A stretch of 64,000 bases of DNA from Triticum aestivum (Eukaryota; Streptophyta; Magnoliopsida; Poales; Poaceae): positions 507,681,914 to 507,745,913 of the forward strand of contig NC_057809.1 of the NCBI RefSeq assembly GCF_018294505.1, written 5' to 3'. Below the pieces are notes generated by a model. It saw only the letters and a program-made list of their open reading frames with translations. It did not search any database and was not told the origin of the DNA. Positions 36,731 through 47,145 of the stretch are shown here, piece after piece. Made by a program: the position numbers and the translations under genes. Numbering within the stretch: the first letter of the stretch is position 1; each line of letters opens with the position of its first letter.

Positions 36731-38790
36731 CCGTGTGTTGCGAGGCAAAAGCTTGCCTCACCTACAGGGTGCCGCTGGTGGTCCGGACCAGTAGGACATG
36801 TACATCATGCTGATGTCACTTGATTTTTTTATATATTTTAATGCATATATTACAAAAACTTAAATAACTTATGAAAAAAATGTTAACATAGTATAAAAAT
36901 TTGTTAGCCTGGTTTAACATAAGTTGATAACCTTAAAAAAGATGTTCGTGACAATGAAAAACATTCCTGCTTTTAAAAACATGTATACAAAAGTTTTGAA
37001 AAATAAGTATTCAAATGTAATAAAAACTGTTTGTGTAGTGTTAAAAAATTATACTTTTAAAAACTATAAGTGGCATTTTACGGAACTATTCTTGTGTTTC
37101 CAAAAATGTTCATGAGATTTAAAAAAAATGTTATACACAATATAATTTATTGCGTAGGTTAATATATGTTTTTCATTAAAAAAATCTGTCATTTACTGAA
37201 ATAATAATGAGTTTTATGAAAAAATCCGTGAAAATTTCAAAAATGTGTAGACAATGTATACAAATATTTCTGTAGTTTAAGGAAATTTTTTATTGCCATT
37301 AAAAAATGTACAATGTGATTTTGGAAAACATTACCGTGTATTCAAAAACATTTATTAAATGAAAATCTACATCATGTATTTGAACAATGTCCAATGTGTA
37401 TCAAGAAAAAAATTTCACATGTGCTCTAAACATAGACATGTGTTAGAAAAAACAGATAAAAACCAACAATGAAACAAAACGAAAGAGAAGAAAACCCAAA
37501 AATAAGCAAAAAAAATTAAGGCAGACAAATGGAAAACTGAAAATATCAATGAGAAAACAAAAAAAACCAATGTAAAATGAATAAAAAATAACCGTGAAAA
37601 ATAATTTAAAATTAAAGAGAAAACCAAAGAAACTGAAAAAACACTATAAAAACCAGACCAACCGAATCTAGAGACCACAACGTGTGGCAGCGACTACCGC
37701 ACTAAATATGCCAGCCCGCTAGTGATGGCGGTGCGCAAACACTAGGTCTTCACATGTGCTCTAAATATGCCACCTACGGGCGGCGCCTAGCTAGCCGGCC
37801 GATTTATCTATTGTCGTTCGTTGCACGCTCGTCCTAATTCGGTCCTGTTTCTTTGTTGTTTTCGTCACTTTTTTACCTTTTTTTCTTCCTTCTTCTTTTA
37901 TACCTCAGTTTTCTTTGATTTTTTAACGTTTTTTAGTTTTTCTTTTTTTCTTCTTTATGCTTTGGTTTTCTTTGTTTCTTTGTTTCTTTGTTCGTTTCTT
38001 CGGGTTTTTTTGTCGGTTTTTATTCGGTTTGTCTTTTGAGTACATGTATATATATTTTCATACACATTCTAAATGTCTCATATACATTTAATTTACTGGT
38101 TTTATACATGTCCAATGTTTTTTTTACAAAAAAACATGTTTTGGTTTGTTTTCAAATACCTGTAACACATTTTTTTCAGATACAGGTTTAATTTTTTTAT
38201 TAATAAAAATGTATGTTGGAAATAGGCAACATCTTTGTACATTGAAGAAACATCTTTTGAAATGTCACGAACACATTTCAGAAACATGTGAATATTTTTG
38301 TAAATATAACTACACATTTTTTGCATGTACAAAATATTTTTACTGTCTAACTGAACATTTTATTACATTTGTGTCAACAATTTTAATTGTCACTTACATT
38401 TCTTTTCAAACGTGTGATATTCTATAATGATCAAAATATTTTCGTGTATATGATTAACATTTTTCATATAGAGGATTAACATTTTCTACTTTTTACATTC
38501 ACATTTATACATTTTTGTATACAACATAAACATTTTTTATACATGCTTCGGCATTTTTTTAAGTGCAAGATTAACATTGTTCAAAAATTATGTAAAGTAT
38601 TTTTTATAATATTCATTATTTTTATTTTTGAAATATAAACATATGTGAAAAAAGATCTAAAAATATTATGAAAAAAATATGGACAAACATGCATGGTATC
38701 ATCATGACATCAGCATAGCGCGTCAGCTTGTTACTGGGCCGGCCTAGTTCCGGCTCCCTGAAGGCGAGCCGTTCCTTGGCGTCGCAGCAG
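36731..38790. mobile_element. Foldback / Mutator-like element with long inverted arms
   Basis: The left end (36733-36830) and right end (38700-38790) are inverted and imperfect relatives. TACTGGTCCGGACC-type and TGACATCAGCAT words face each other, and GAGGCAAAAGCTTGCCTCACC pairs with the GGCGAGCCGTTCC region. The arms are about 1 kb: the left is A-rich and the right T-rich. Near the centre ACCAACCGAATCTAG (about 37660) mirrors CTAATTCGGTCC (about 37830). No transposase is present, so it would be non-autonomous. The left end is cut by the C1 insertion. The superfamily is inferred only from the long terminal inverted repeats. Confidence 0.55.
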
Positions 38791-39119
38791 CCAGTATATA
38801 GGCGCGCCCATGCGGCATGCACAGGCTTCCGATAGTGGCGCTGCTATGCCTCGCTCCTAGCGAGACCAAGGGAAGACAAGAGCAACTAGTTGGTGAGCGC
38901 TTCTTCGGAAGCCTTCCATCGTTTATTTGTGGGTAGGCTGAGAGCGCGTCATTTAATGTGCTCACAGCCGCCGCCATGCGTCGTGTTTTGGGCGTTTCCT
39001 CTAGTTTTTTCTTTTAAATTTTTCCGCACGTTTTGGCCTTTTAAACGGTCTTTTTCCTGTTTGTTTTTGTTTTTTATCGGTCTTTCTTAGTTTTTAGTAC
39101 ATTTTTATTTAAAAAAATC
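38791..39119. other. Intergenic, probable transposon edge
   Basis: No coding potential. Contains the short palindromic word CAACTAGTTG at 38884-38893 and a T-rich stretch. It may be the end of another inverted-repeat element, but no partner end was identified. Confidence 0.3.
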
Positions 39120-39515
39120 GCGTGAAAAAACATGTTTTTTTCTTCCGCGAGAGGCATGCCTCTCGGAAACAAAAGAAAACGCATTTTGTGTTTTCCCCTT
39201 CTGCCAGAGGCATGGCTTTGCTTCCGCGCGAGGCACGTTTGTGCTTTCGCGACAGGCATGACCATGCCTCTCTGAAACGAAAAAAAACGTGTTTTATGTT
39301 TTTTTACTTTCACGAGAGGCACCGCCGTGCCTCTCGAAAACAGAAAAACGCGTTTTCTGTGTTTTTTCTTCCGCGAGAGGGACGGTTGGCACGTCCGGCC
39401 TCTCGGAAACGAAAAAATATGTTTTCTAATTTTTTTCCTTTCGCGAGAGGCGCGGTTTTGCTTCTGCGAGAGGCACGTTTGTCCTTTCACGACAGGCACA
39501 GCCGTGCCTCATTCG
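39120..39515. repeat. Array of CGAGAGGCA/TGCCTCTCG palindromes
   Basis: Imperfect units of about 40-70 bp combine GAGAGGCA, a few bases, TGCCTCTCG, then an A/T run. The unit near 39147-39164 is an exact 18-bp palindrome; others are near 39250-39275, 39312-39335, 39372-39408 and 39440-39510. Open frames on both strands here are repetitive by-products. Confidence 0.75.
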
Positions 39516-40340
39516 AAAAGGGGAAAAAGTGCTCTTGGTTCGGTTTTTTTGTGTGGTTATTTTGTGAATTTTTTTTCGTCAAAACCTATCAATATGAAAA
39601 CTAATTTAAAAAATCTCGATGCGAGGAACCCAATGGTGAAAACAGTTCGAGATTTGGATGCACGGTTTAAAAGGTAAAACGTTTTAAATAAACAGATGTA
39701 TAATAAAAGGGAAAACTTTCAGGTTGCGACAATGTGAGTGATCTTTGAAATGAGTACTCATTAAATAGATTTTGATGAAGACTAGCCCGAAGGAATTAGT
39801 GAGACGGGCCGGTCGAGGTGCGTGGGAGGCCGTGACCTTGTTTTTGTATTATTAGTTTTTCCTCTTTTTTACTTTGTTTATATTTTCCAATATTCTGCGT
39901 AATATATTATAAAACACTTTATGTAAAAAATTGAAAAAAAAATCTGTATAGAGAAAATGTTTCTCTTATATACAAAAAGTGTGCATGAAAAATTTGATCA
40001 TGTATTTTAAAAAATTTAATCAAGCATTTGGAAAAAAATGCGTTAATCTTGTATTTGATAAATATTAATCAAGCTTTTGAAAAATGTTGACCATGTATTC
40101 AAAAATTGTTAATCAAGCATTTGAAATGTAAATGCGTATGAAAAAATGTTGACCTTGTATTAAAAAATGTTAATCTTGTATTTGAAAAATCTTAATCAAC
40201 CATTTGAAAATTGTTAAAAATGTGTATGAAAAAATGTTGACCATGTATCCAAAAAGGTTAATCCTATATTTGGAAAATGTTAAACTTGTATTGGAATTTT
40301 TTTAGCTATATACCAAAAATGTACAATATGTATGGAAAAA
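39516..40340. other. AT-rich remnant with GTTAATC/TTGAAAA repeats
   Basis: From 39900 the phrases TTAATCAAGCATTTG and AAAAAATGTTGACC recur every 30-60 bp. The same kind of sequence resumes at 41671, right of the LINE, ending at a GGCCGGCC word near 41753. A GGGCCGGTC word lies at 39812. This suggests one inverted-repeat element interrupted by the LINE. Confidence 0.35.
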
Positions 40341-41670
40341 AAACAACAACAACAACAACAACAACAAAGCCTTTAGTCCCAAACAAGTTGGGGTAGGCTA
40401 GAGGTGAAACCCATAAGATCTCGCAACTAACTCATGGCTCTGGCACATGGATAGCAAGCTTCCACGCACCCCTGTCCAGAGCTAGCTTTTTGGTGAACTC
40501 CAATCCTTCAGGTCTCTCTTAACGGACTCCTCCCATGTCAAATTCGGTCTACCCCGCCCTTTCTTGACATTCTCCGCACGCTTTAGCCGTCCACTATGCA
40601 TTGGAGCTTCTGGAGGCCTGCGCTGAATATGCCCAAACCATCTCAGACGATGTTGGACAAGCTTCTCCTCAATTGGTGCTACCCCAACTCTATCTCGTAT
40701 ATCATCATTCCGGACTCGATCCTTACTCGTGTGGCCACACATCCATCTCAACATACGCATCTCCGCCACACCTAACTGTTGAACATGTCGCCTTTTAGTC
40801 GGCCAACACTCCGCGCCATACAACATTGCGGGTCGAACTGCCGTCCTGTAGAACTTGCCTTTTAGCTTTTGTGGCACTCTCTTGTCACAGAGAATGCCAG
40901 AAGCTTGGCGCCACTTCATCCATCCGGCTTTGATTCGATGGTTCACATCTTCATCAATACCCCCATCCTCCTGCAATATTGACCCCAAATACCGAAAGAT
41001 GTCCTTCCGAGGTACCACCTGGCCATCAAGGCTAACCTCCTCCTCCTCACACCTAGTAGTACTGAAACCGCACATCATGTACTCGGTTTTAGTTCTACTA
41101 AGCCTAAACCTTTTCGATTCCAAGGTTTGTCTCCATAACTCTAACTTCCTATTTATCCCCGTCCGACTATCGTCAACTAGCACCACATCATCCGCAAAGA
41201 GCATACACCATGGGATATCTCCTTGTATATCCCTTGTGACCTCATCCATCACCAATGCAAAAAGATAAGGGCTCAAAGCTGACCCCTGATGCAGTCCTAT
41301 CTTAATCGGGAAGTCATCGGTGTCGACATCACTTGTTCGAACACTTGTCACAACATTATCGTACATGTCCTTGATGAGGGTAATGTACTTTGCTGGGACT
41401 TTGTGTTTCTCCAAGGCCCACCACATGACATTCTGCGGTATCTTATCATAGGCCTTCTCCAAGTCAATGAACACCATATGCAAGTCCTTCTTTTGCTCCC
41501 TATATCTCTCCATAAGTTGTCGTACCAAGAAAATGGCTTCCATGGTCGACCTCCTAGGCATGAAACCAAACTGATTTTTGGTCATGCTTGTCATTCTTCT
41601 TAAGCGGTGCTCAATGACTCTCTCCCATAGCTTCATTGTATGGCTCATCAGCTTAATTCCACGGTAATTA
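40341..41670 (-). mobile_element. RTE-type LINE, 5'-truncated
   Basis: Non-LTR retrotransposon on the minus strand. The 3' end carries the plant RTE tail: a (TTG)n microsatellite (AAC repeats at 40342-40367 on the plus strand) preceded by the well-known TTTGGGACTAAAGGC segment. Similarity begins at about 41669, in the middle of the reverse transcriptase, so the endonuclease and 5' end are missing, as is usual for target-primed insertions. I could not define a target duplication. Confidence 0.88.
40482..41669 (-). pseudogene. RTE LINE reverse transcriptase, truncated
   Basis: A single open frame of about 395 residues from the truncation point to a stop at 40482. The in-frame ATG at 41789 lies in flanking DNA and is not native. 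Reverse transcriptase blocks present: NYRGIKLMSHTMKLWERVI, QFGFMPRRSTMEAIF, DLEKAYDKIP, the GLHQGSALSPYLFALVMDE block and the catalytic FADD at 41187-41198. The thumb and C-terminal region follow (RYLGSILQEDGG, LYGAECWPTK). The N-terminal endonuclease is absent. The body is remarkably free of stops for a dead copy, which suggests a fairly recent insertion. Confidence 0.88.
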
Positions 41671-41934
41671 GTAAAAAAAGAAGACATAGAAAAATATAAA
41701 TGTACCAAAAAGTTAAACATGTATTTAACAGGAAAGAAAAAAAATACAATCTGGCCGGCCCATACCCGTGGACTCTTCAGGCGAGACAAGAGTTATACAC
41801 GCTTGTATCTACGTTATACAATGAAGCAGGTCCAGGGCCTTGGCCAATCCCGTCTCTGCCCTGGGTAGTAAAGATTTTGGGGATTCTCAAATAAAAAGTA
41901 AAGATTTTGGGAGGATGTCACAGATCAACCTCCA
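41671..41934. other. AT-rich remnant right of the LINE
   Basis: Continues the repeat type seen at 39840-40340 and ends near CTGGCCGGCCCATACCCG (41752-41769). No gene seen. Confidence 0.35.
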
Positions 41935-42720
41935 TGTCTGCTTTTTCCTAGACTGTTTTTTTGCGAATGTGCTTTTTCCTAGACTTTACAACTTGATCTT
42001 TAGTCAACATGTTAATGCCACCGAAGTTTTTAGGCATGATTTTCATTGCATAATGTTCAGAAGATACTTGCATTCTGACACGTTGGATATGTGGAATAAG
42101 TTTTCAGATTTATGTGGTCAGGTGACTCTAAACAATGAACCAGACAAGGTTGTATGGATTTTAACCAAGAGAAATGTTTTCGCTGTGAAATCTCTCTATG
42201 CTTATTTGATTGTATAGGCAGGCTCAATTTCCTTGTAACGATATTTGGAGGATGAAAATGCATCTAAAAATCAAAGATTTCTCTTTGCTAGTTGTTGAGA
42301 ATAGCGCCCTTCTAAAGACAATCTTAAGAAAAGAGGATGGGAGGATCAGGTAATTGTGGGTTATGTTGTATGGAAGAAAGCATTGATCCCCTTTTCTTCT
42401 TCTATCCGCTGGCTAAATTTCTCTGGAGTGTAGTGGGTATGAAATGTTATAAGTCCTAATTCTATTTTCGATTTACTGTTCCTGAATTCTGCTAGTTTAG
42501 TTATACCGTTCCTTTTTATTTTGAGCTGTCAGTTTTACTGTTCCTGGCTGTAGTATGCGCTAGTCTCTCGCTGTGTAAGAGTTGCTTTCTTGCGTTGGCC
42601 TGAGGTTAGCTTTTGCAAGTTATTTTGCTGCTTATGAAAAGATTTTACACTCAGCTTGGCTGGTTAGCACCTTGTGGATGTAGGGTGCTTTTATTCGGAA
42701 AAAACAAAAAAGATGTAGAA
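41935..42720 (+). mobile_element. L1-type LINE, 3' end fragment
   Basis: Positions 41940-42217 translate to the region just after the reverse transcriptase in plant L1 elements (FPRLYNLIF, FRRYLHSDTLDMWN and WILTKRNVFAVKSLY). The zinc-binding zf-RVT region follows in a broken frame to about 42430, then a 3' UTR-like stretch to about 42720. It is heavily decayed with several stops. It runs opposite to the RTE element and belongs to a different lineage. Confidence 0.65.
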
Positions 42721-42736
42721 TGTTTTTTGACCGATA

Positions 42737-42798
42737 CTCTCTCCGTTTCAGTGCTAGATACATCCGCTTGAGCGGCAACTTATTACGGACGGAGGAAG
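42737..42798. mobile_element. Short Stowaway-like MITE
   Basis: 62 bp flanked by TA (42735-42736 and 42799-42800), with ends CTCTCTCCGTTTC and ACGGACGGAGGAAG as imperfect inverted repeats. It lies about 450 bp downstream of the HMGR stop codon. Confidence 0.65.
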
Positions 42799-42800
42799 TA

Positions 42801-43245
42801 TTTCAGTATAATGGAAATGGGGCCGTGAAGCTCCTTTCCTCCAGAAAAAAAACACACTGGACTTTCATGCCGCAGACAAAATTTAAAATCTAGCATACTG
42901 CATAGAGAGAACAGTAACATCAATCACAAGCTAATCTGATATTCTGATCTGCTGCTATCTCAAACAACTGAAGAAAAAACATGTCTAAATGGTTACACAA
43001 GAAAACATAAACATCTGCAGGGCTACACAAACAAAAGTTACAATCAGAAACTGCACGATAGGTCAGGTGTTTTCTCCTTCACAAATTATGCTCGCAAATA
43101 CAGGTCGCATCTGGTTTCTGATGCCTGCGATCCGAAGGGAACCTAAACAAGACTCGCTCGCTTAATCAGCAGTATGTACAGGCAAGTCTCACTACTCTGC
43201 TCCTGTCTCAACACGGTAAGCACTAGATGGATCCTAGGGGGCTAC
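42801..43245. other. Downstream region of the HMGR gene
   Basis: No element or frame seen. It presumably holds the 3' UTR; no AATAAA is found on the minus strand before the MITE. Confidence 0.4.
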
Positions 43246-46200
43246 TCATGAAGCAGAATTGGCAACATCTTTACTCGATCGATTGTACTTCATGTGGCTC
43301 TTCACAAGCTGACCAGCGGCTAGAGCAGCGAGGAGAGAGAGCTCGCCAGCAAGCACACTGCCCGCTACAATGGTAGCCAAAAGTCTAGCATTCGCGCCCG
43401 GCGAGCCATGATTTGGGCCCTTCACACCAAGCAGGTTTAAACACGCGGCCTGTGAGGTGAGGGAGGTGCCCCCGCCAATTGTACCAACCTGAGAAATACA
43501 AACTAAAGTGATTATAATGGACATATTAATATGAGAAGAACAGTAGAAATGAAGGATCGATCGAGTTGCGAATCATAAAGCATAACACGAAAACAAATGA
43601 TTCAGCAAAGACTTCTTGGCTAATAATTTTAATCACTGAAGCCTGGCGATTACAGACTGCGCTACAATCTAAATAGAGATGGAACTTGATTCCAGCTACC
43701 AAGAATAGAAAGGAAAATGGGATCACCTCGATGGACGGCATGGTCACAGAGATGTGGAGATCTTTTCCCTCATTCACTGCCTCCAACATGGTGATGCACT
43801 GTGAGCTTTCAACATTTTGCGCAGGATCCTGGCCAGTAGCAATGAATAGTGCAGTTACAATATTGCTTGCATGAGCATTGAAACCTCCAAGAGCTCCAGC
43901 TACAGCTGACCCAGCAAGGTTTTTGATAATGTTAAGCTCGACAAGTTTTTCTACAGTGGTCTTCAGAACACTCTGCACAACTCTTCCTTTAATTGTAGCC
44001 TCACAAACAACAGATTTCCCGCGACCTTCTATCCAATTTACAGCAGTAGCCTTCTTGTCTGAACAGTAGTTACCTGATATAAGCACAAAATTAAATCATT
44101 TTTCAAATGCTGGACAAAGAACAATGGTGATATTGGGTACTACTATACATCCAAGGCAAGTGCTGAATTGGTCCACTACAACATATATCATAAATAGGAC
44201 CACGATAAGTTTTTTTTTCATAAAAGGACTACGGTAAGTTTGCTCCGGGTCAACAGAAAACTAGCAGATCTATTGTTTGCTTTGATCAGCACAGCAATGC
44301 ATTAGATATCTGCTAAAAGGATGTATTCGTTTTTAGAAAAAGAATGCAAGTCACAGTTTGCAAGGAAAGAGTTGAAACCAGATATGCTGATGACATCCAT
44401 GTCGGGGAAGTTGTTCCGCAGGTAGCCCAAGACATTTTCGACACCTTTCGACACCATATTCATCCCCATAGCATCTCCAGTACTACAGGTAAACCTCATG
44501 TAAAGGTTTCTTCCAGCTAGTGCACACTGAATACCTTGTAGCCTACCAAATCTGCTTGATCTGTGGATACCAGACAATGCAAACAACTTGGTTGTTACAA
44601 TTGCTACAGAGGTTTACCCTTACATTAACTGTATTAATTAATTTAGTTAAGAAAGGATGCATAGTACACAGTGAATCAAGCAAGCGAGTAAATTATCTAG
44701 TGGTAGAAGTACTTATACAGTATACATATACTCCCTCCGTCCGAAAAAGCTTGTCCCTCAAATGGATGTATCTAGCACCAAGTTAGAGCCAGATACATCC
44801 ATTTGAGGGACAAGTTTGGGACAAACCTTTTCGGACGGAGGGAGTACTTCATACAGAACTAAATGTGAGCCATGGAATATACTCCCTCCGTTCGGAATTA
44901 CTTGTCTCGGATATGGATGTATCTAGAATTAAAATACATCTAGATACATCCATTTCTGCGACAAGTAATTCCGAACGGAGGGAGTAATAAATAAGAGGAT
45001 AACAGACTGGGGTACTGGTGAAATAAATCACACATGGAGTAAAAGCTGTTTGAAAAAATGCAATCGTGTTTAAACATTAGCACCAAAGCAGCAAACATCG
45101 CATAGAACAAAAGTGTCATCTGTCTGGTACTAACAGACCGTGTATCTAAACTCTGAGTAATTTGACAGTATACGATGCACCAAGAATCAAATGCTAAAGC
45201 ACAAGCTAACAAAGATGGCATTTGTTAAACTTATTACCAACTCTAAAGTACCCATGGAAGTTAACCAATGCAAAAACTGCTAAGGAATGACCTAAGCTAA
45301 CATCTGCCGATGGCAACACATGTTTCCATGATTTCTCTAGACATTGAAAGAACAGAAAATAATGACGTAAAGAATGCCACAATTATGAAATGGTGTGAAC
45401 GAACAATACCCCAATTATAAAGAGTACTAAAAATGACAATATTAAAAACTTCTACACATGGACCAAAAGTCCCTCTATGTTCAGAAAAAGGGAAACAATA
45501 ACTGCCTAACCATCTACACAGTATAGACTGACACATAGGTACAATAACTAGGCCAACAACAAAACATTACAAATAGCAAGTAACAAGCTGAGTCTAAACG
45601 CCATAAACCGACAGAACATATGTGATGTGCATCCTGAACCTCTGAAAGAGGATACGCCAGCACTCGCTAACGGTTTAAAGTGCACAAGATGACATCAATT
45701 TCAAATGCTCTAAAGTTCGAGAAGCGAAAACCAACACACATTTGAGGAGACAGCGACACTTTGTCGCTGTTCCCGAGGTTTGAGGAAACACAAAGCGACA
45801 CTTTGTCGCCATTCCCCAAGGTTTGAGGAAACACAAGGCGGTTTGAGGAAACACAAAGCGACACTTTGTCGCCGTTCCCCGAGGTTTGAGGAAACGCAAA
45901 GCGACACTTTGTCCCCGCTCCCCGAGGTTTGAAGAAACGCAAAATGACAATTCATGGTCAAATAATGCAGAAAAGGTATAAACTGGCATTAATTTATCGT
46001 AGTTAGCTAGTAGCAATCAGATGAATCAGGCAATATAATTCTACTGATGCCTCAATATGTGGTTAAAGACGTTGTAGTTGCCTTAACAGAGTGCATGTGC
46101 AATATGGCAATAATACCTGTAGCCTCTACCCCCTCATCAACAAAATGAGAAAGGGACTTGCTTTGGTGTGCAATCAACTGATTGAAAAACACATGCAGTG

Positions 46201-47145
46201 CTACTTCTAGCTATGAGCATCACACCAATACTGAAAACATCACATGGCAGCAAAAGAAGGCATTTTTCAATCATCACTCACACTATACTAGATCATCAGA
46301 GAGTGAGAGGCCTACTTATTGAAGACAGCAGCCAGCTCCTCAAAATTGGCAGGCGCCTCAAGAAACATCTTGAGCTCCGCTGCCCGCTTGGCGCTAGGCA
46401 ACTTGACGGCGGGCGCACGGGACATGGCGTCACGGAGCAGCACGCTGAAGGCACCCCCGGACGCTGCAATGGCCCTGCAGCCGCGGTTAACGCTGGCAAC
46501 GAGGCATCCCTCGGTGGTGGCCATGGGAACATGGTAGTCGCGCCCATCCAGGAGCAGCGGGCCGGCGACCCCGACCGGCAGCTGCACATACCCGACAGGC
46601 ATCTCGCAGCATTGCCCCAGAATGGCCTCATAGTCCATCCCCTCGAAGGGGAGCCCCTCCACGCCCCGCCCAGTCATCCGCCGCAGCGCCTCCCGCCTCA
46701 GCCTGGCCGCGCGGCGGCAGTCCCGAAGCCGCGACTCCAGGCGGTGCGACGGGAGCTCCCCGGACACCACCGCGGCGACGATCTCCTCGTCCCCGTCGTC
46801 CGGGCAGTCAGGCATTGGCGCGGGCGCGACGGCCGCCGGCGAGCGGCGGGAACCGTCCTGGCCCTCCTCGCGGCGGGCGCTGGCGGGCTGCGCGAAGGGC
46901 ACGGCGAAGAGGCTGAGGAGGTAGACGACGGAGGCGAGCTGGCAGACGACGGTGGCGAACTCGCGGCCGCCGAGGGGGAACCTGAGGGGCCGGCCCGGGT
47001 CGCTGCAGAGGCGGAGCAGGTCGCAGGAGGAGAGCACGAGCGAGACCATCGCGAGGCCGTTGGTGATCCGCACGGGGAGGGGCAGCGCGCCCGTGAGGGC
47101 CCTCCGCGCCGCCGCGATGCGGCCGCCGACCCGGCGCGCGTCCAT
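43246..47145 (-). CDS. HMGR: 3-hydroxy-3-methylglutaryl-CoA reductase, intact four-exon gene
   Basis: Reduces HMG-CoA to mevalonate with two NADPH, the rate-limiting step of cytosolic isoprenoid and sterol synthesis, at the ER membrane. Exons (minus): 47145-46316, 44560-44379, 44073-43727 and 43488-43246. All introns are GT-AG and phases join to 533 residues. The Arg-rich N-terminus (RR at 4-5 and 14-15) resembles plant HMGR ER-retrieval signals. Membrane segments lie at about 27-47 and 63-85, then a variable linker. The catalytic domain starts near 165. Motifs: [16 protein letters not shown] (181-196), Glu212 in [20 protein letters not shown] (306-316), SDKK (342-345), GQD (Asp420), GTIGGGT (455-461) and His518. 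Ser524 in [10 protein letters not shown] fits the SnRK1 phosphorylation site known in plant HMGR. A TATATA word on the minus strand near 47618-47626 is a distant promoter candidate. No lesion seen. Confidence 0.96.
44731..44844. mobile_element. Stowaway MITE 1 in HMGR intron 1
   Basis: 114 bp flanked by TA duplications, beginning CTCCCTCCGTCCGAAAAAG and ending TTTTCGGACGGAGGGAG. The long inverted repeats can fold into a hairpin. It lies about 170 bp from the intron 1 acceptor. Confidence 0.92.
44882..44984. mobile_element. Stowaway MITE 2 in HMGR intron 1
   Basis: 103 bp flanked by TA, with nearly perfect inverted repeats (CTCCCTCCGTTCGGAATTAC and GTAATTCCGAACGGAGGGAG). The subfamily is distinct from MITE 1 but shares the ATGGATGTATCTAG core word. 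Confidence 0.92.
45741..45955. repeat. ~42-bp minisatellite in HMGR intron 1
   Basis: Four units of GGTTTGAGGAAACACAAAG plus GCGACACTTTGTCGC; the latter starts at 45753, 45795, 45858 and 45901. One unit has a 21-bp internal duplication. GCGACACTTTGTCGC can form a 6-bp stem. Confidence 0.88.

Noticed and set aside
37415..38039. Hydrophobic Phe/Ser-rich frames resembling membrane proteins
   Set aside because: They are translations of T-rich strands of the foldback arms and reflect low complexity.
39122..39604. Open frames on both strands over the palindrome array
   Set aside because: Repetitive translation of GAGAGGCA units; no protein family is recognised.
41700..42217. Possible host gene fragment right of the LINE
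   Set aside because: The readable part (41940-42217) matches the end of L1 LINE polyproteins, not a host gene.
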